Shown piece by piece: positions 1 through 8,399 of a stretch of 64,000 nucleotides of DNA. Below the pieces are notes generated by a model that was given only the letters and a program-made list of their open reading frames with translations, was not told the origin of the DNA and made no database searches. The stretch spans positions 310,001 to 374,000 of the forward strand of contig JADJYQ010000007.1 of the NCBI GenBank assembly GCA_016719615.1, in the 5' to 3' direction. The translations under genes were made by a program, and so were the position numbers. This DNA is from Saprospiraceae bacterium (GTDB lineage Bacteria > Bacteroidota > Bacteroidia > Chitinophagales > Saprospiraceae). How positions within the stretch are numbered: position 1 is the first letter of the stretch; every line of letters begins with the position of its first letter.

Positions 1-1064
1 TCTTTATTGCACATTTCCACAGCCAAATAGCAGACCTGGAAGCAAACGGCTTTACTATTTTATACCATAAATACATTCATTTGTCTGCGCTGTTCTATTT
101 GATCATTGGTTTATTCTTTTTAAGAAAGCTCTTGATCCGTTGGTTTTCAGAATGGGCTACTGCAATGAGTCTATTTAGTATAGTGCTGGGTACGAATTTA
201 TTTTATTACGCGACTACCGAAGCCAGCATGTCGCATGCTTATACTTTTTCTATTTGTGCGGTATTTCTTTATTCCATCGTAATATGGTATGATTTAAAAA
301 ATGTAAAAATTGCATTACTTGCGGGAATCTTGTTTGGATTGATGATCCTGATCAGGCCCGTGAATATTGTTTTTGGACTTTTTCCACTATTTTATGGCAT
401 GCGTTCGCTCAGCGCTTATAAAGAACGTTTTCAGTTTTTAATAAATCACAGCAAGCATTTATCCATCTTCTTCGCCTCTGCTTTTATCGTATTACTTCCA
501 CAATTTCTCTATTGGAAATCAGTAACCGGTCATTTTTTATTTTACTCATATTTGGATGAGCATTTCTACTTTTTAAAACCCAAACTATTACAAGGATTGT
601 TTAGTTTTCGCAATGGTTGGTTAATTTATAGCCCCATCATGCTCTTTTCAATGGTAGGTTTGTATTTTATTAAATCTAAACATTCCGACCTTTTGAATCC
701 TATTCGCATTTTATTTCCGTTCTACATTTATCTGGTTTTTTCATGGTGGTGTTGGTGGTACGTAGGATTTGGCAACCGTGCCATGATCGACAGTTATGCT
801 ATTTTGGCCATTTCACTCGCTACATGTTACGAACAATTGTTAGTTTCTAAATCTTTTATTAAATATACAGCTTTGGTTTTGCTGGTGTTTTTGATCGGAT
901 TAAATGCATTTCAAACCCTGCAATACCGGAATGGCTTGTTGCATTTTGACGGCATGAATTTCAAAGCATATAAAGCTTCTTTTGGAACACTAAAATACAA
1001 CGATACTTACAAAAATGCATTGTTGTCTCCTGATTATGAAAAGGCAAAGAAAGGAGAGGAATAA
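1..1064 (+). CDS. GT-C/family 39-like membrane glycosyltransferase, 3' part (5' end outside window)
   Basis: The reading frame is open from base 3 to the stop at 1064, so the gene starts before the window and only about 353 C-terminal residues are seen; the TTG at 81 is internal, not a real start. The visible part has about eight hydrophobic segments separated by short loops. The motif EASMSHAYTF and a WWCWWYVGFGNR-like stretch are typical of Bacteroidota polytopic proteins in the GT-C (ArnT/PMT-like) superfamily, which transfer sugars or other groups from polyprenyl-phosphate carriers at the periplasmic side. The catalytic N-terminal DE/DD loop lies outside the window, so the enzyme class is inferred from the membrane part only. 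It faces the minus-strand remnant of another GT-C gene at 1148-1607. Confidence 0.6.
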   Translation, partial: FIAHFHSQIADLEANGFTILYHKYIHLSALFYLIIGLFFLRKLLIRWFSEWATAMSLFSIVLGTNLFYYATTEASMSHAYTFSICAVFLYSIVIWYDLKNVKIALLAGILFGLMILIRPVNIVFGLFPLFYGMRSLSAYKERFQFLINHSKHLSIFFASAFIVLLPQFLYWKSVTGHFLFYSYLDEHFYFLKPKLLQGLFSFRNGWLIYSPIMLFSMVGLYFIKSKHSDLLNPIRILFPFYIYLVFSWWCWWYVGFGNRAMIDSYAILAISLATCYEQLLVSKSFIKYTALVLLVFLIGLNAFQTLQYRNGLLHFDGMNFKAYKASFGTLKYNDTYKNALLSPDYEKAKKGEE

Positions 1065-1147
1065 TAAGCAAAAATTAAATTTGAATTACTTATAAAATCA
1101 GAAGGGAGATCATACATAAGCTTTGCTTTTATTTCAATATATTTATG

Positions 1148-1607
1148 TTATTTAAGTACAAATCTCTTAATTGAAAAATCATCAAAATAAACCCAATCTT
1201 CCTTCGGATTAAACAAATACATTTCTAACATCTCACCTGCCTGAGACGAATCAATTTCGAACTGTAGTTGTAAGCGCTCCCAGTCCCCCTCTTTTTGGAT
1301 CACCTCACTTTTGTTATAATAGATATTTTTATCTGGAATGGCAGCGACCATGTTTCTCATGATAAGCACGCGCATAAACATTCAATAGAATAAGAGTTAG
1401 CGTTGAGGATATGGCATGGGGCTTAAAAAAACTCAGCTGATGTTGATAATAATTCAATGCTAGTGAAGCACAATCTGATTGTCTCCATTTGTGTACTGAT
1501 TGTGGACGCATTCGTATGATCTCATGATATTGGTAATAATAGCAAACCGTCAACAATACTGCTATAAAAACAGCGCAGTTGAGGATAGATGAAGAAGTTT
1601 GTTTCAT
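1148..1607 (-). pseudogene. Collapsed GT39-like glycosyltransferase remnant
   Basis: Two short minus-strand frames overlap here. The first (1607 to 1329) encodes an N-terminal membrane helix followed by MRPQSVHKWRQSDCAS and ALNYYQ, which matches the start of Bacteroidota GT39-like glycosyltransferases, where a 'VHxWRQxDC' block follows the first helix. The second (1381 to 1148, a different frame) ends with EDWVYFDDFSIKRF, which resembles the C-terminal beta-sandwich tail of the same proteins. About 400 residues of membrane domain expected between them are missing and the frames do not join, so this looks like a gene reduced by an internal deletion. It begins 10 bp after the rlmI stop on the same strand. 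Family assignment is by motif recognition only. Confidence 0.55.
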
Positions 1608-1616
1608 CCGATATTA

Positions 1617-2804
1617 CTATTCCACAAATAAAACCAAACCCTTTAAATAATTGCCTTCAGGATGAAATAAATTGACCGGATGATCCGGGGCTTGGGTCAA
1701 TTTGTGTACAACGCGGATGTTTCTGCCTGATTCTATTCCTGCGGAAACAATGGTATTGTAAAATAAGTCTTCACCAACGACCTGCGAACACGAAAAAGTA
1801 AATAGGATACCACCACTTTGTATTTTTTTCATGGCAAGATGGTTCAATCGCTTATAGGCCTGCACCGCATGATGCCTTTTGTCAAGCGTTTTTGCGAAAG
1901 CTGGTGGATCTAATACGATCATATCAAAATGATCGGATGGTATTCTTTTCAAATAATCATAGACGTCTTCACAAATTTCAGTGTGCAATTGTCTGTTCGG
2001 AGCATTTAATTCAAAATTCCGCAAACAGCCGTCAATTGCTTTTTGACTAATATCGATGGAGCTTATTTCCAATGCATCATTGGATGCCGCATAAATACTA
2101 AATCCCCCCGTATAACAAAATGCATTTAATATTTTGCGGCCTTTTGCATATTCGCCTAATAACTTTCTGTTCTCCCGCTGATCCAGAAAGAAACCCGTTT
2201 TTTGTCCATGGATAGGATCTATTTCAAAAAACAAACCATTTTCTTTGACGATCACGGGATTTGAATTACCCGAAATAAGGCGATTTTCAAAAGCACGGCC
2301 ATATGCTGCCGGAAGACAATCTTTGCTTTTATCTATAATATTGATGTTTTGATTGTCAAAACAAATAGCGCAGGCCTCTGCAATCTCCATAATTTGCCGG
2401 TGCATCCCGATGCTGTGACATTGGATCACCAGGGTATCTGCATATACGTCAATAATGAGACCCGGTAGCCCGTCACCTTCACCATGTACCCATCGAAAGC
2501 AATTGGTGTCAATTATTCTGGCCATCAAAACTTTACGCAATTCGAATGCTGCACTCAATTTTGTAAGCCAAAAGGACGATTCATAATTCACCTTTCCAAA
2601 ACCCAAAATTTTGATCGCAATGCTTCCATTGTGAAAATGACCAAAACCAATGATGTTCCCGGTGTAATCAGCGAGCTGAACCAGATCCCCGTCTTCCAAG
2701 TTTGTGGGTTTGTCATAAATGGCTCCGGAAAATATCCAGGGATGTTTTCTCAACAAATTTTGCTCCCGTCCCTTTTTAATCTTTACTATGCCTTTATATT
2801 CCAT
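1617..2804 (-). CDS. rlmI: RlmI-type 23S rRNA (cytosine-C5)-methyltransferase
   Basis: This 395-residue protein has the RlmI/RlmK layout: an N-terminal PUA RNA-binding domain (residues about 1-75, with RKHPWIFSGAI), an EEHxx-like linker with GEGDGLPGLIIDVY, and a Rossmann methyltransferase domain (about 185-395). Visible motifs are GQKTGFFLDQREN near 200, the SAM loop NAFCYTGGFSIYA near 227, LDPPAFAK near 298 and TFSCSQ with Cys339 as the likely catalytic cysteine. E. coli RlmI makes m5C1962 in 23S rRNA using S-adenosylmethionine; the same target is inferred here. The length is normal for the family. The degraded GT39 remnant follows within 10 bp, so the two may once have been co-transcribed. 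Confidence 0.88.
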   Translation of the reverse strand: MEYKGIVKIKKGREQNLLRKHPWIFSGAIYDKPTNLEDGDLVQLADYTGNIIGFGHFHNGSIAIKILGFGKVNYESSFWLTKLSAAFELRKVLMARIIDTNCFRWVHGEGDGLPGLIIDVYADTLVIQCHSIGMHRQIMEIAEACAICFDNQNINIIDKSKDCLPAAYGRAFENRLISGNSNPVIVKENGLFFEIDPIHGQKTGFFLDQRENRKLLGEYAKGRKILNAFCYTGGFSIYAASNDALEISSIDISQKAIDGCLRNFELNAPNRQLHTEICEDVYDYLKRIPSDHFDMIVLDPPAFAKTLDKRHHAVQAYKRLNHLAMKKIQSGGILFTFSCSQVVGEDLFYNTIVSAGIESGRNIRVVHKLTQAPDHPVNLFHPEGNYLKGLVLFVE

Positions 2805-2843
2805 CTTTTAATGCTTCTGAAATGGCAATGTACAAAAACCTAA

Positions 2844-3268
2844 CTAATGTTGAGGATACCGGCTAAACTGAGGTTTCAGTTTCTATTCAAGGTTTTTTAA
2901 ATTTTTACGCAAAAAGGATTTTATAAAGCTCAGCTGTGTTCTAATAACATTCAACCAATTCTAGCGGGGAATTCAAAGCTTGCTACAGAAATCCAGATTT
3001 CAATGAGAGCCTTTTAGCTGGTATTGATAGTTTGATGAGCTTAAAGTTTAGTCCCGGCAACATTGAAACGCTCCTACTAATTCTGAGGATCAGACAGCTG
3101 GATTATTGCATAAACACAGGAGGGAAATGCCATTTCGGGCCTCATTTCTCAAGCACTTTTAACTATTTAACATAAGAATAGTTGGCTTAAGTATAACTAA
3201 ACTTAAGAGGATCATATGCAATGATGGATTGCTGAAAGGTGATTTGCAAATGTCAAATGCTCAATACC
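2844..3268. other. Gene-free intergenic stretch
   Basis: About 425 bp between the rlmI start and the stop of the small minus-strand gene at 3269. I see no open frame with coding character, no hairpin with a T-tract and no repeat. It must contain the promoter of rlmI at its left end. Confidence 0.5.
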
Positions 3269-3496
3269 CTAAAGCGAAACCGCTTTTCTGCTGTAAGTCA
3301 AAATGGTCTCCAAACTCTTTGGATGGGCTGAAAACAAGACTTCAGGAAGCATATTTCTGGCTGTTGTCATACGTCTGAGTTCCTGTCTGGCTTCAAAGTC
3401 ATTTTGAATAAATTCATCCAAAACGAGTTTTTCCGTAGCCTCACATTCCTTGTAAACGTAGCGAACAATTTGTAAAGTTGTAAAAGTATCTACCAT
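3269..3496 (-). CDS. Small conserved Bacteroidota protein, function unknown
   Basis: A 75-residue soluble, charged protein. It has a helical N-terminal half (LQIVRYVYKECEATEKLVLDEF) and the ending LETILTYSRKAVSL. Short proteins with this plan, an N-terminal helix with an acidic E-x4-E patch, a middle RRMTTAR-like stretch, then P-x-VLFSAHPKSLETIL-YS, are common in Bacteroidota and somewhat resemble the helical N-terminus of anti-sigma factors. No catalytic motif or membrane segment is visible. It stands alone on the minus strand with over 50 bp on each side. I regard it as a real gene because of composition and the recognisable ending; the function is unknown. Confidence 0.6.
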   Translation of the reverse strand: MVDTFTTLQIVRYVYKECEATEKLVLDEFIQNDFEARQELRRMTTARNMLPEVLFSAHPKSLETILTYSRKAVSL

Positions 3497-3550
3497 AGGC
3501 TTGATCTGTAATTTTTATATAAAACTACAAGCCGTAGTAAAATATTGTTC

Positions 3551-3985
3551 TCACTCATGGGATTTTATAGCCTGCCAGATTTGGGTTTTCCCAAATGCTT
3601 TGAGCTTAAAATAGCCCCTAACATGCAAATTTCCACCTTTGCCGATCCATAGGCTACAATCATAAACACTTCCTGTGCAGGGGTCCAGAATCTTTCCATG
3701 CTCCAGGCGGTCATCCTCAAAATCGAGATCCCATATAATATCCATGCCCAAAAGTGGCTTGTTTTTCATGGGCGGCTTACAATTCCCGCAGTACTTCAAA
3801 CTTGCATTCCCCGGAAGTTCGATAACCCTTGCATTTAGTTTGCCTTGCTTTTCATAGATTTCGGCGGTAAAAACCCATAAGCCGGTCTGTGCATCAAATG
3901 AACGCCACAAACCCTTAAAAGAGTCCCATTTTTCAGCTTGTACAGAGGAAATCAAGACACTACACCAAAGAACAAAAACGATCAT
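3551..3985 (-). CDS. DUF2147 family secreted protein
   Basis: A 144-residue protein with an N-terminal signal peptide (about residues 1-17, MIVFVLWCSVLISSVQA) followed by a single DUF2147 domain. Diagnostic parts are W-x3-DAQTG near the start, the paired cysteines in KYCGNCKPPMKNKPLLGMDII, the segment HGKILDPCTGSVYDCSLWI and the ending VRGYFKLKAFGKTQIW. DUF2147 proteins are small exported beta-barrel-like proteins of unknown function, found widely in Bacteroidota and Proteobacteria. The start at 3985 puts the signal peptide at the N-terminus. It is separated from the thiol protein further right by a repeat-rich intergenic stretch. Confidence 0.8.
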   Translation of the reverse strand: MIVFVLWCSVLISSVQAEKWDSFKGLWRSFDAQTGLWVFTAEIYEKQGKLNARVIELPGNASLKYCGNCKPPMKNKPLLGMDIIWDLDFEDDRLEHGKILDPCTGSVYDCSLWIGKGGNLHVRGYFKLKAFGKTQIWQAIKSHE

Positions 3986-4134
3986 TAAAGTTGCTTTTTA
4001 AGAAAAAATTTGAAAATAATTTTCTGTTTTAAAAAAAAGTTGGCATAGTATTAGAATAATAGCTAATGTAATTGTAAAACAAGAAAAGTTAAAGATATAA
4101 AAGATGTAGTTTTCTTTATTTGAGACCTTTAGAC

Positions 4135-4167
4135 ACCTGTAAATACGCCGGTATTTACAGGTTTTTT
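4135..4167 (+). terminator. Strong rho-independent terminator without an upstream gene on its strand
   Basis: A perfect 12-bp stem (ACCTGTAAATAC at 4135-4146 with GTATTTACAGGT at 4151-4162) closed by a GCCG tetraloop and followed on the plus strand by TTTTT. The T-tract is only on the plus side, while the flanking genes (ending 3551 and 4560) are both on the minus strand, so it does not serve them. It may end a small plus-strand transcript starting in 4000-4100. Confidence 0.7.
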
Positions 4168-4216
4168 AGTTACCGTTCCCGTTTGTTGGAATTAGGCTTG
4201 TGAGAAGAAGCCTGAT

Positions 4217-4308
4217 AGTCTATTTGTCTGTTAGTCTGTTAGTCTATTTGTCTGCTAGTTTGTTAGTCTGTTAGTCTGTTAGTCTGTTAGTCTGTTAGTC
4301 TGTTAGTC
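4217..4308. repeat. 8-bp tandem microsatellite array (GTCTGTTA unit)
   Basis: About eleven tandem copies of the octamer GTCTGTTA. The left copies carry substitutions (for example GTCTATTT, GTTTGTTA) and the last five are perfect. It is non-coding and lies between the terminator at 4135 and the second octamer array at 4368. Confidence 0.9.
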
Positions 4309-4367
4309 AAAACAACAACTAGAAATGATTTGTTCCAAACTGAAAACTGATAACTGCCAACTTCTTG

Positions 4368-4412
4368 TTGTAGGCTTGTAGGCTTGTAGGCTTGTAGGCT
4401 TGTAGGCTTGTA
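4368..4412. repeat. 8-bp tandem microsatellite array (TAGGCTTG unit)
   Basis: Five perfect copies of TAGGCTTG in tandem, immediately before a perfect palindrome at 4421-4440. The unit length is the same as in the neighbouring GTCTGTTA array although the sequence differs. Confidence 0.9.
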
Positions 4413-4420
4413 CAAAAATT

Positions 4421-4440
4421 AAACTAACGAATGTTAGTTT
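4421..4440. promoter_or_regulatory. Palindromic operator-like site AAACTAAC-N4-GTTAGTTT
   Basis: Perfect 8-bp inverted repeat around a GAAT centre. Related palindromes with the core CTAAC-N4-GTTAG occur at 55033-55046 and 61397-61412. The spacing resembles binding sites of TetR-type dimers, but no such regulator is in the window, so the role is inferred only. Confidence 0.35.
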
Positions 4441-4559
4441 AATAAATTTCTACTATTTTAATTTTTTTTTGTAGCTTTTGTCTGCTTGACCGCTCACGAT
4501 ATCATCATGATGTATACAAATAAAAAGATTCTTCATTTCGAGGCTAAAAGCCATTAAAT

Positions 4560-5969
4560 TTAATTCTTTCCGATCCGCTTCAACTCCTGCTCAATAATAA
4601 AAGGCACTTGCTCGACTTTCAGGTTTTTGCCAATGATTTTTCGATCCTTGTTAAGCACATATAATTCAGGAGTTATATCGACATAATACTTTGCATAAAT
4701 ACTTTTGTTGCTTGGGTCGTGTACATTGATCCAATCCTGAACGCCGTTTTTATTGATAAAATTTCTCCATTCATCATCGGTAGCATTCAGAACAATAGCA
4801 AAGACCTCTACCCCTTTTGGCTTCCATGTTTTATAAAATTCTCTGAGCAATGGCATTTCCTTTTGACAATGGTCGCAATCGGGATCATACATAAAGACGA
4901 TCACAAAATCTTCTTTAATTTCATAAATGGAACGGGTATTCCCATAGAAATCAGTAGACACCACATCAGGGCCTTTGCGATTCAGTAAACTAGACTTCAT
5001 TTCAAAGACTTTCTTTTTAAAATCTGCAAGGTCTTTGTCGGATGCCCAAAAAGCTTTTTCTTTAGTATCAAAATATTTTTCAAGGATATGTACAAAGACT
5101 GCTTCTCCATCCATTACCTTGGTTTGGGTGGGTTGAAATTTTAAAGCAATCCAGTTACTTACAAATTTGAACATCTCTTTGTTGACCAAAGATTTTTTAA
5201 TGATGAAATCTGCCTGCCTGATAATAGAGTCCGGATGCTGAGGTGTCAATTCCATGATAAATCGCTTCAATTTGTTGGCTAAAACCGGCGTTCTTAACAA
5301 ACGTTCATCATTAAAATCGACATGGTCCCAAAACATTTGTCTAAATAATTCCAATTGGCGTTCGCGGTCGACTTCACCATTGGGCAGTCGCACATCTACA
5401 AGTTCAGGATTTTGTCCAGCTTGTTTGAATTTTGTGTACAAGGCATCAGGATATTTTTTCTGGAAGACTTGAAGCTGCATCTTACGTTCCTTCTGCATGG
5501 CTTCCAGCAGACTATCTACTTTTTGCAAAATTTCAGGCGGAGTCCCAACTGCATTTTTAAGTTCCTGAAGTGCTTTGGTGTCTTCATCATGCCTTAATTG
5601 CATTTTAAAATTTTCGTAAAGCATTTCATTGTCAGCTGAATTTTCGATCTGCATCGTTGCAACCATATCTGATTTATCGGCATTCATGCTAAAAAACGGT
5701 TGATCACCGATCATAAAATGAAAATTGCTGTAATCAGGCAGGATTGCATAAAAATATCCACTGGGAATTGTCCTTTTACTTTTGAGTTCAAATTTTCCGG
5801 ATGCATCCACTAAGCTTGAATCAAGAATATAATTCTGATCGGCAAAGACGGCAATAAATTTTACTTTCCCTTCCTGAAGACCCTTGATGTGAAACTTGAT
5901 GTGGCAGCTATCACTTTGGGCTAATAATGAATTGCACAAGACAAAGCACAATATTTGAATATATGGCAT
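4560..5969 (-). CDS. TlpA-like thiol-disulfide protein with DUF4369/DUF5106 domains
   Basis: A 469-residue exported protein: signal peptide (residues 1-18), a DUF4369-like beta domain to about 115, a charged helical region with DUF5106 character (about 125-320), and a C-terminal thioredoxin-fold domain from about 330. The redox motif is Cys365-Asp-His-Cys368 in YDPDCDHCQKEMP, with the cis-Pro region at YYVDITPELYVLNKD. Such proteins occur in the periplasm or on the outer membrane of Bacteroidota and are thought to reduce or isomerise disulfides or to deliver reductant in metal-protein maturation. The specific partner is unknown. The start at 5969 is supported by the signal peptide. The gene appears monocistronic. 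Confidence 0.82.
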   Translation of the reverse strand: MPYIQILCFVLCNSLLAQSDSCHIKFHIKGLQEGKVKFIAVFADQNYILDSSLVDASGKFELKSKRTIPSGYFYAILPDYSNFHFMIGDQPFFSMNADKSDMVATMQIENSADNEMLYENFKMQLRHDEDTKALQELKNAVGTPPEILQKVDSLLEAMQKERKMQLQVFQKKYPDALYTKFKQAGQNPELVDVRLPNGEVDRERQLELFRQMFWDHVDFNDERLLRTPVLANKLKRFIMELTPQHPDSIIRQADFIIKKSLVNKEMFKFVSNWIALKFQPTQTKVMDGEAVFVHILEKYFDTKEKAFWASDKDLADFKKKVFEMKSSLLNRKGPDVVSTDFYGNTRSIYEIKEDFVIVFMYDPDCDHCQKEMPLLREFYKTWKPKGVEVFAIVLNATDDEWRNFINKNGVQDWINVHDPSNKSIYAKYYVDITPELYVLNKDRKIIGKNLKVEQVPFIIEQELKRIGKN

Positions 5970-6114
5970 AGTTAAATCGTAAATGTTTGCAAAATAAATA
6001 AAGGCTACTCACTTTATATAATTCTTTGTCAGCCTTCCTTAAAACTTAAGTTTTTATTAAGAATTAGGCTGCAGGAAGAAGGCCTTGCCTTTACTGGAAA
6101 TTGGGGTAAAATTC

Positions 6115-6720
6115 TTATTGAAGATTTGGCATTTCTTTCTGTAGGGTATCTTGTAGCATCACTTTCTTCATTTCAGAATAAATTCCTGCACAAACGGAAT
6201 CAATTTTAAATAAACCCCGTTCGAAATCAGGCCCCATTTGTTTGTCCATATCCATAAACATCATCATAGGTCTGAAAATAAATGCGATGTCTCCCTGATC
6301 GTGCCATATTATTTTGGTTTTTTCATCTGAAGCTGCGCTCAGCATAAAGCCACCTCTGGATTGCATTTCGAAGGGAACTTTAAAATTTAAAACATAATTG
6401 AAACCATTTGGTGGATTGCTTGCTTCGACTTTTATCGAACCTGTTCCGCTGATATCCTTATCACCTGTCCAATTCATAATTGCTCCCGCTTCTCCATCGG
6501 GACCCTCATAAGTGTTTTTGACTGTTGGATCTTTTTCGGCCCATGGAGACCATTTCTCCCAGTTCCTGAAAATAGATATTTGATTGTAAACTAGTTTTTG
6601 CGGAGCATTGATCACTGATTCTCTTTCAACTCTGTAACTGGATTTACCAAGCAAGGCTGCAATGAGATATATGATAGCCAATACAAACAATATTTTAAAT
6701 ATGCTGATCAATAGTTTCAT
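6115..6720 (-). CDS. SRPBCC family (START-like) membrane-anchored protein
   Basis: A 201-residue protein with one N-terminal transmembrane helix (about 5-24) followed by a polyketide cyclase/SRPBCC domain. The domain begins with YRVERESVINAPQKLVYNQI, a hallmark of the family, and continues with FRNWEKWSPWAEKDP and GDKDISGTGSI. These proteins form a helix-grip fold with a hydrophobic cavity. Members with this exact layout are common in Bacteroidota and their ligands are unknown. The C-terminal tail is short and charged. No operon partner is obvious; neighbours on both sides are separated by more than 140 bp. Confidence 0.8.
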   Translation of the reverse strand: MKLLISIFKILFVLAIIYLIAALLGKSSYRVERESVINAPQKLVYNQISIFRNWEKWSPWAEKDPTVKNTYEGPDGEAGAIMNWTGDKDISGTGSIKVEASNPPNGFNYVLNFKVPFEMQSRGGFMLSAASDEKTKIIWHDQGDIAFIFRPMMMFMDMDKQMGPDFERGLFKIDSVCAGIYSEMKKVMLQDTLQKEMPNLQ

Positions 6721-6914
6721 TTGAATAATTTTAGTTTATAACAATTGGTTATGATGAATTTACAATTATGGAATTTTATGTCTAAGTCATTAATATAAGC
6801 TCGATTTTAGACCTAGCTCCATATTTAAAAAATTTTAAGGAGAATGCTTTAAAATAATTTAGCTAAGGTAATCATTTTGCCAAAAGCCCGTTCTTACGCA
6901 TATATTAATTTTTC

Positions 6915-8354
6915 TTAATGATCAAAACTGATACGAACCAGAGTCAGTTTTCCATTGTCTTCACTGGGAATCAGCATACTTTGCGCACTTAGGGCTATTG
7001 CATCCCGAAAACGGAGATTTAAATTCTTATAGGTGGTGTTAAGAACACTTTTTCTGATATGATCTCCATTGGGTTTTAATAAGTATTCTGAAACCGTACC
7101 ATCCGAATTTACAGCATCATTAAAAATAATTCTTAACAATGCAGCTGTTTTAAATACAAAAAACGAACTAAAGATCCCTTCATCATCCTGGGAATATTGT
7201 CTCTTATGTAAAACGCGTTCCCAAAGCACAGCTCCAGTTGTATCAAAATGAACACCCAAAACGTCATCGAAATAATAGTCGAACCACCGGGATGTAAAAT
7301 TAGTAGATGGGTCAATGCTTGAGAAATAGGGTCTTCTGCTTATTTCTTTTGTGTTTTCGAAAAAAACCAAACTTCCGCCGTTTGTTGTAAAAATAATATC
7401 CTGCAGTTTTAATTCCCCATCCCTCCATTCGCGTTTATGATTTAATTCGCCTTTCCATTCTTTTAACATTTCTGGAGTGAATGGAATTTTTTTACCAAAT
7501 GTATTTTCTATTTTATTTTGAATAGCATAATAAATATAACCTTCCGGATATTTTCCGTTTTTTTCTGCATAAAGTCCAACGAATACACAGCGGTTGTTTT
7601 GATTATCCAAACTTATTTCAGTTTGAAAAAGAGTAGTCTCATGATGGACAATGGGATTTTGAATAATGAGATTTCCACTAATATCTACCACTTGTACATA
7701 TTCGATTTTTTTATTCCTTTTTTGCAGGGCATCTTCACTTTTCCCATGGATAAAGACTTCCCCCTGATTTGAAACCACTAAGCCCTTTATTTGCAGCTCT
7801 TCACTTTCGTTGAGTAATTCATTTAAATTAATATGGTAAAATACGGAATCCAAATTTCTATTATAAAGTAACAAGGATTTATGAGACCTTACATCATCAA
7901 ACCTGATGCAAATCCAATTTTTATTTTCAGAAGCATAAGCATACAAATTCTTCATGATAGCGGGAATCGTTCCATCCAATATTTTTTTATTTTGCAACAG
8001 GATTCCTTGAGTATTATAACGGGCCAGGATCAAATGATGAGTGTCGTCAATTTTTGTAGTATATAAAATATCAAGTGCATCATTGCTTTCATAAATATCG
8101 ACAAGCCTCCATTTATTTCCAATTAACTCAATCGACCGTTCAGAACTCCAGGTAAAGTCATTGGTAAGCGTTTGAATGCTCAAACGAAAAGATTTATCCC
8201 GTATCAGAGAAACCGTACCATTTGGGTGCGGAAAAAAATAATATGCAAAATCATTTTTAATATTGACTTCAGGGCTTATAGAAACAGATTGGCCAGATAG
8301 TGCATTAAAATACAAAGCCAGACAAATCCCATATAAGCAACGAAAAGTGTTCAT
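6915..8354 (-). CDS. Secreted protein of unknown function, probable beta-propeller
   Basis: A 479-residue protein with a signal peptide (about 1-21, ending ALSGQ). I do not recognise a named family. The body is rich in short beta-strand-like stretches that alternate hydrophobic and polar residues, with blocks such as ILYTTKIDDTHHLILARY, VVSNQGEVFIHGKSE and FTTNGGSLVFFE spaced 40-60 residues apart, as expected for a propeller-type fold. It has no T9SS sorting domain and no lipobox, so it is probably periplasmic. It is transcribed away from ftcD, with only 45 bp between the start codons, so the two genes share a divergent control region. Confidence 0.6.
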   Translation of the reverse strand: MNTFRCLYGICLALYFNALSGQSVSISPEVNIKNDFAYYFFPHPNGTVSLIRDKSFRLSIQTLTNDFTWSSERSIELIGNKWRLVDIYESNDALDILYTTKIDDTHHLILARYNTQGILLQNKKILDGTIPAIMKNLYAYASENKNWICIRFDDVRSHKSLLLYNRNLDSVFYHINLNELLNESEELQIKGLVVSNQGEVFIHGKSEDALQKRNKKIEYVQVVDISGNLIIQNPIVHHETTLFQTEISLDNQNNRCVFVGLYAEKNGKYPEGYIYYAIQNKIENTFGKKIPFTPEMLKEWKGELNHKREWRDGELKLQDIIFTTNGGSLVFFENTKEISRRPYFSSIDPSTNFTSRWFDYYFDDVLGVHFDTTGAVLWERVLHKRQYSQDDEGIFSSFFVFKTAALLRIIFNDAVNSDGTVSEYLLKPNGDHIRKSVLNTTYKNLNLRFRDAIALSAQSMLIPSEDNGKLTLVRISFDH

Positions 8355-8399
8355 TTTAAAATATCCATTTAATTTCGCACATAATTACAAATAAAACGC

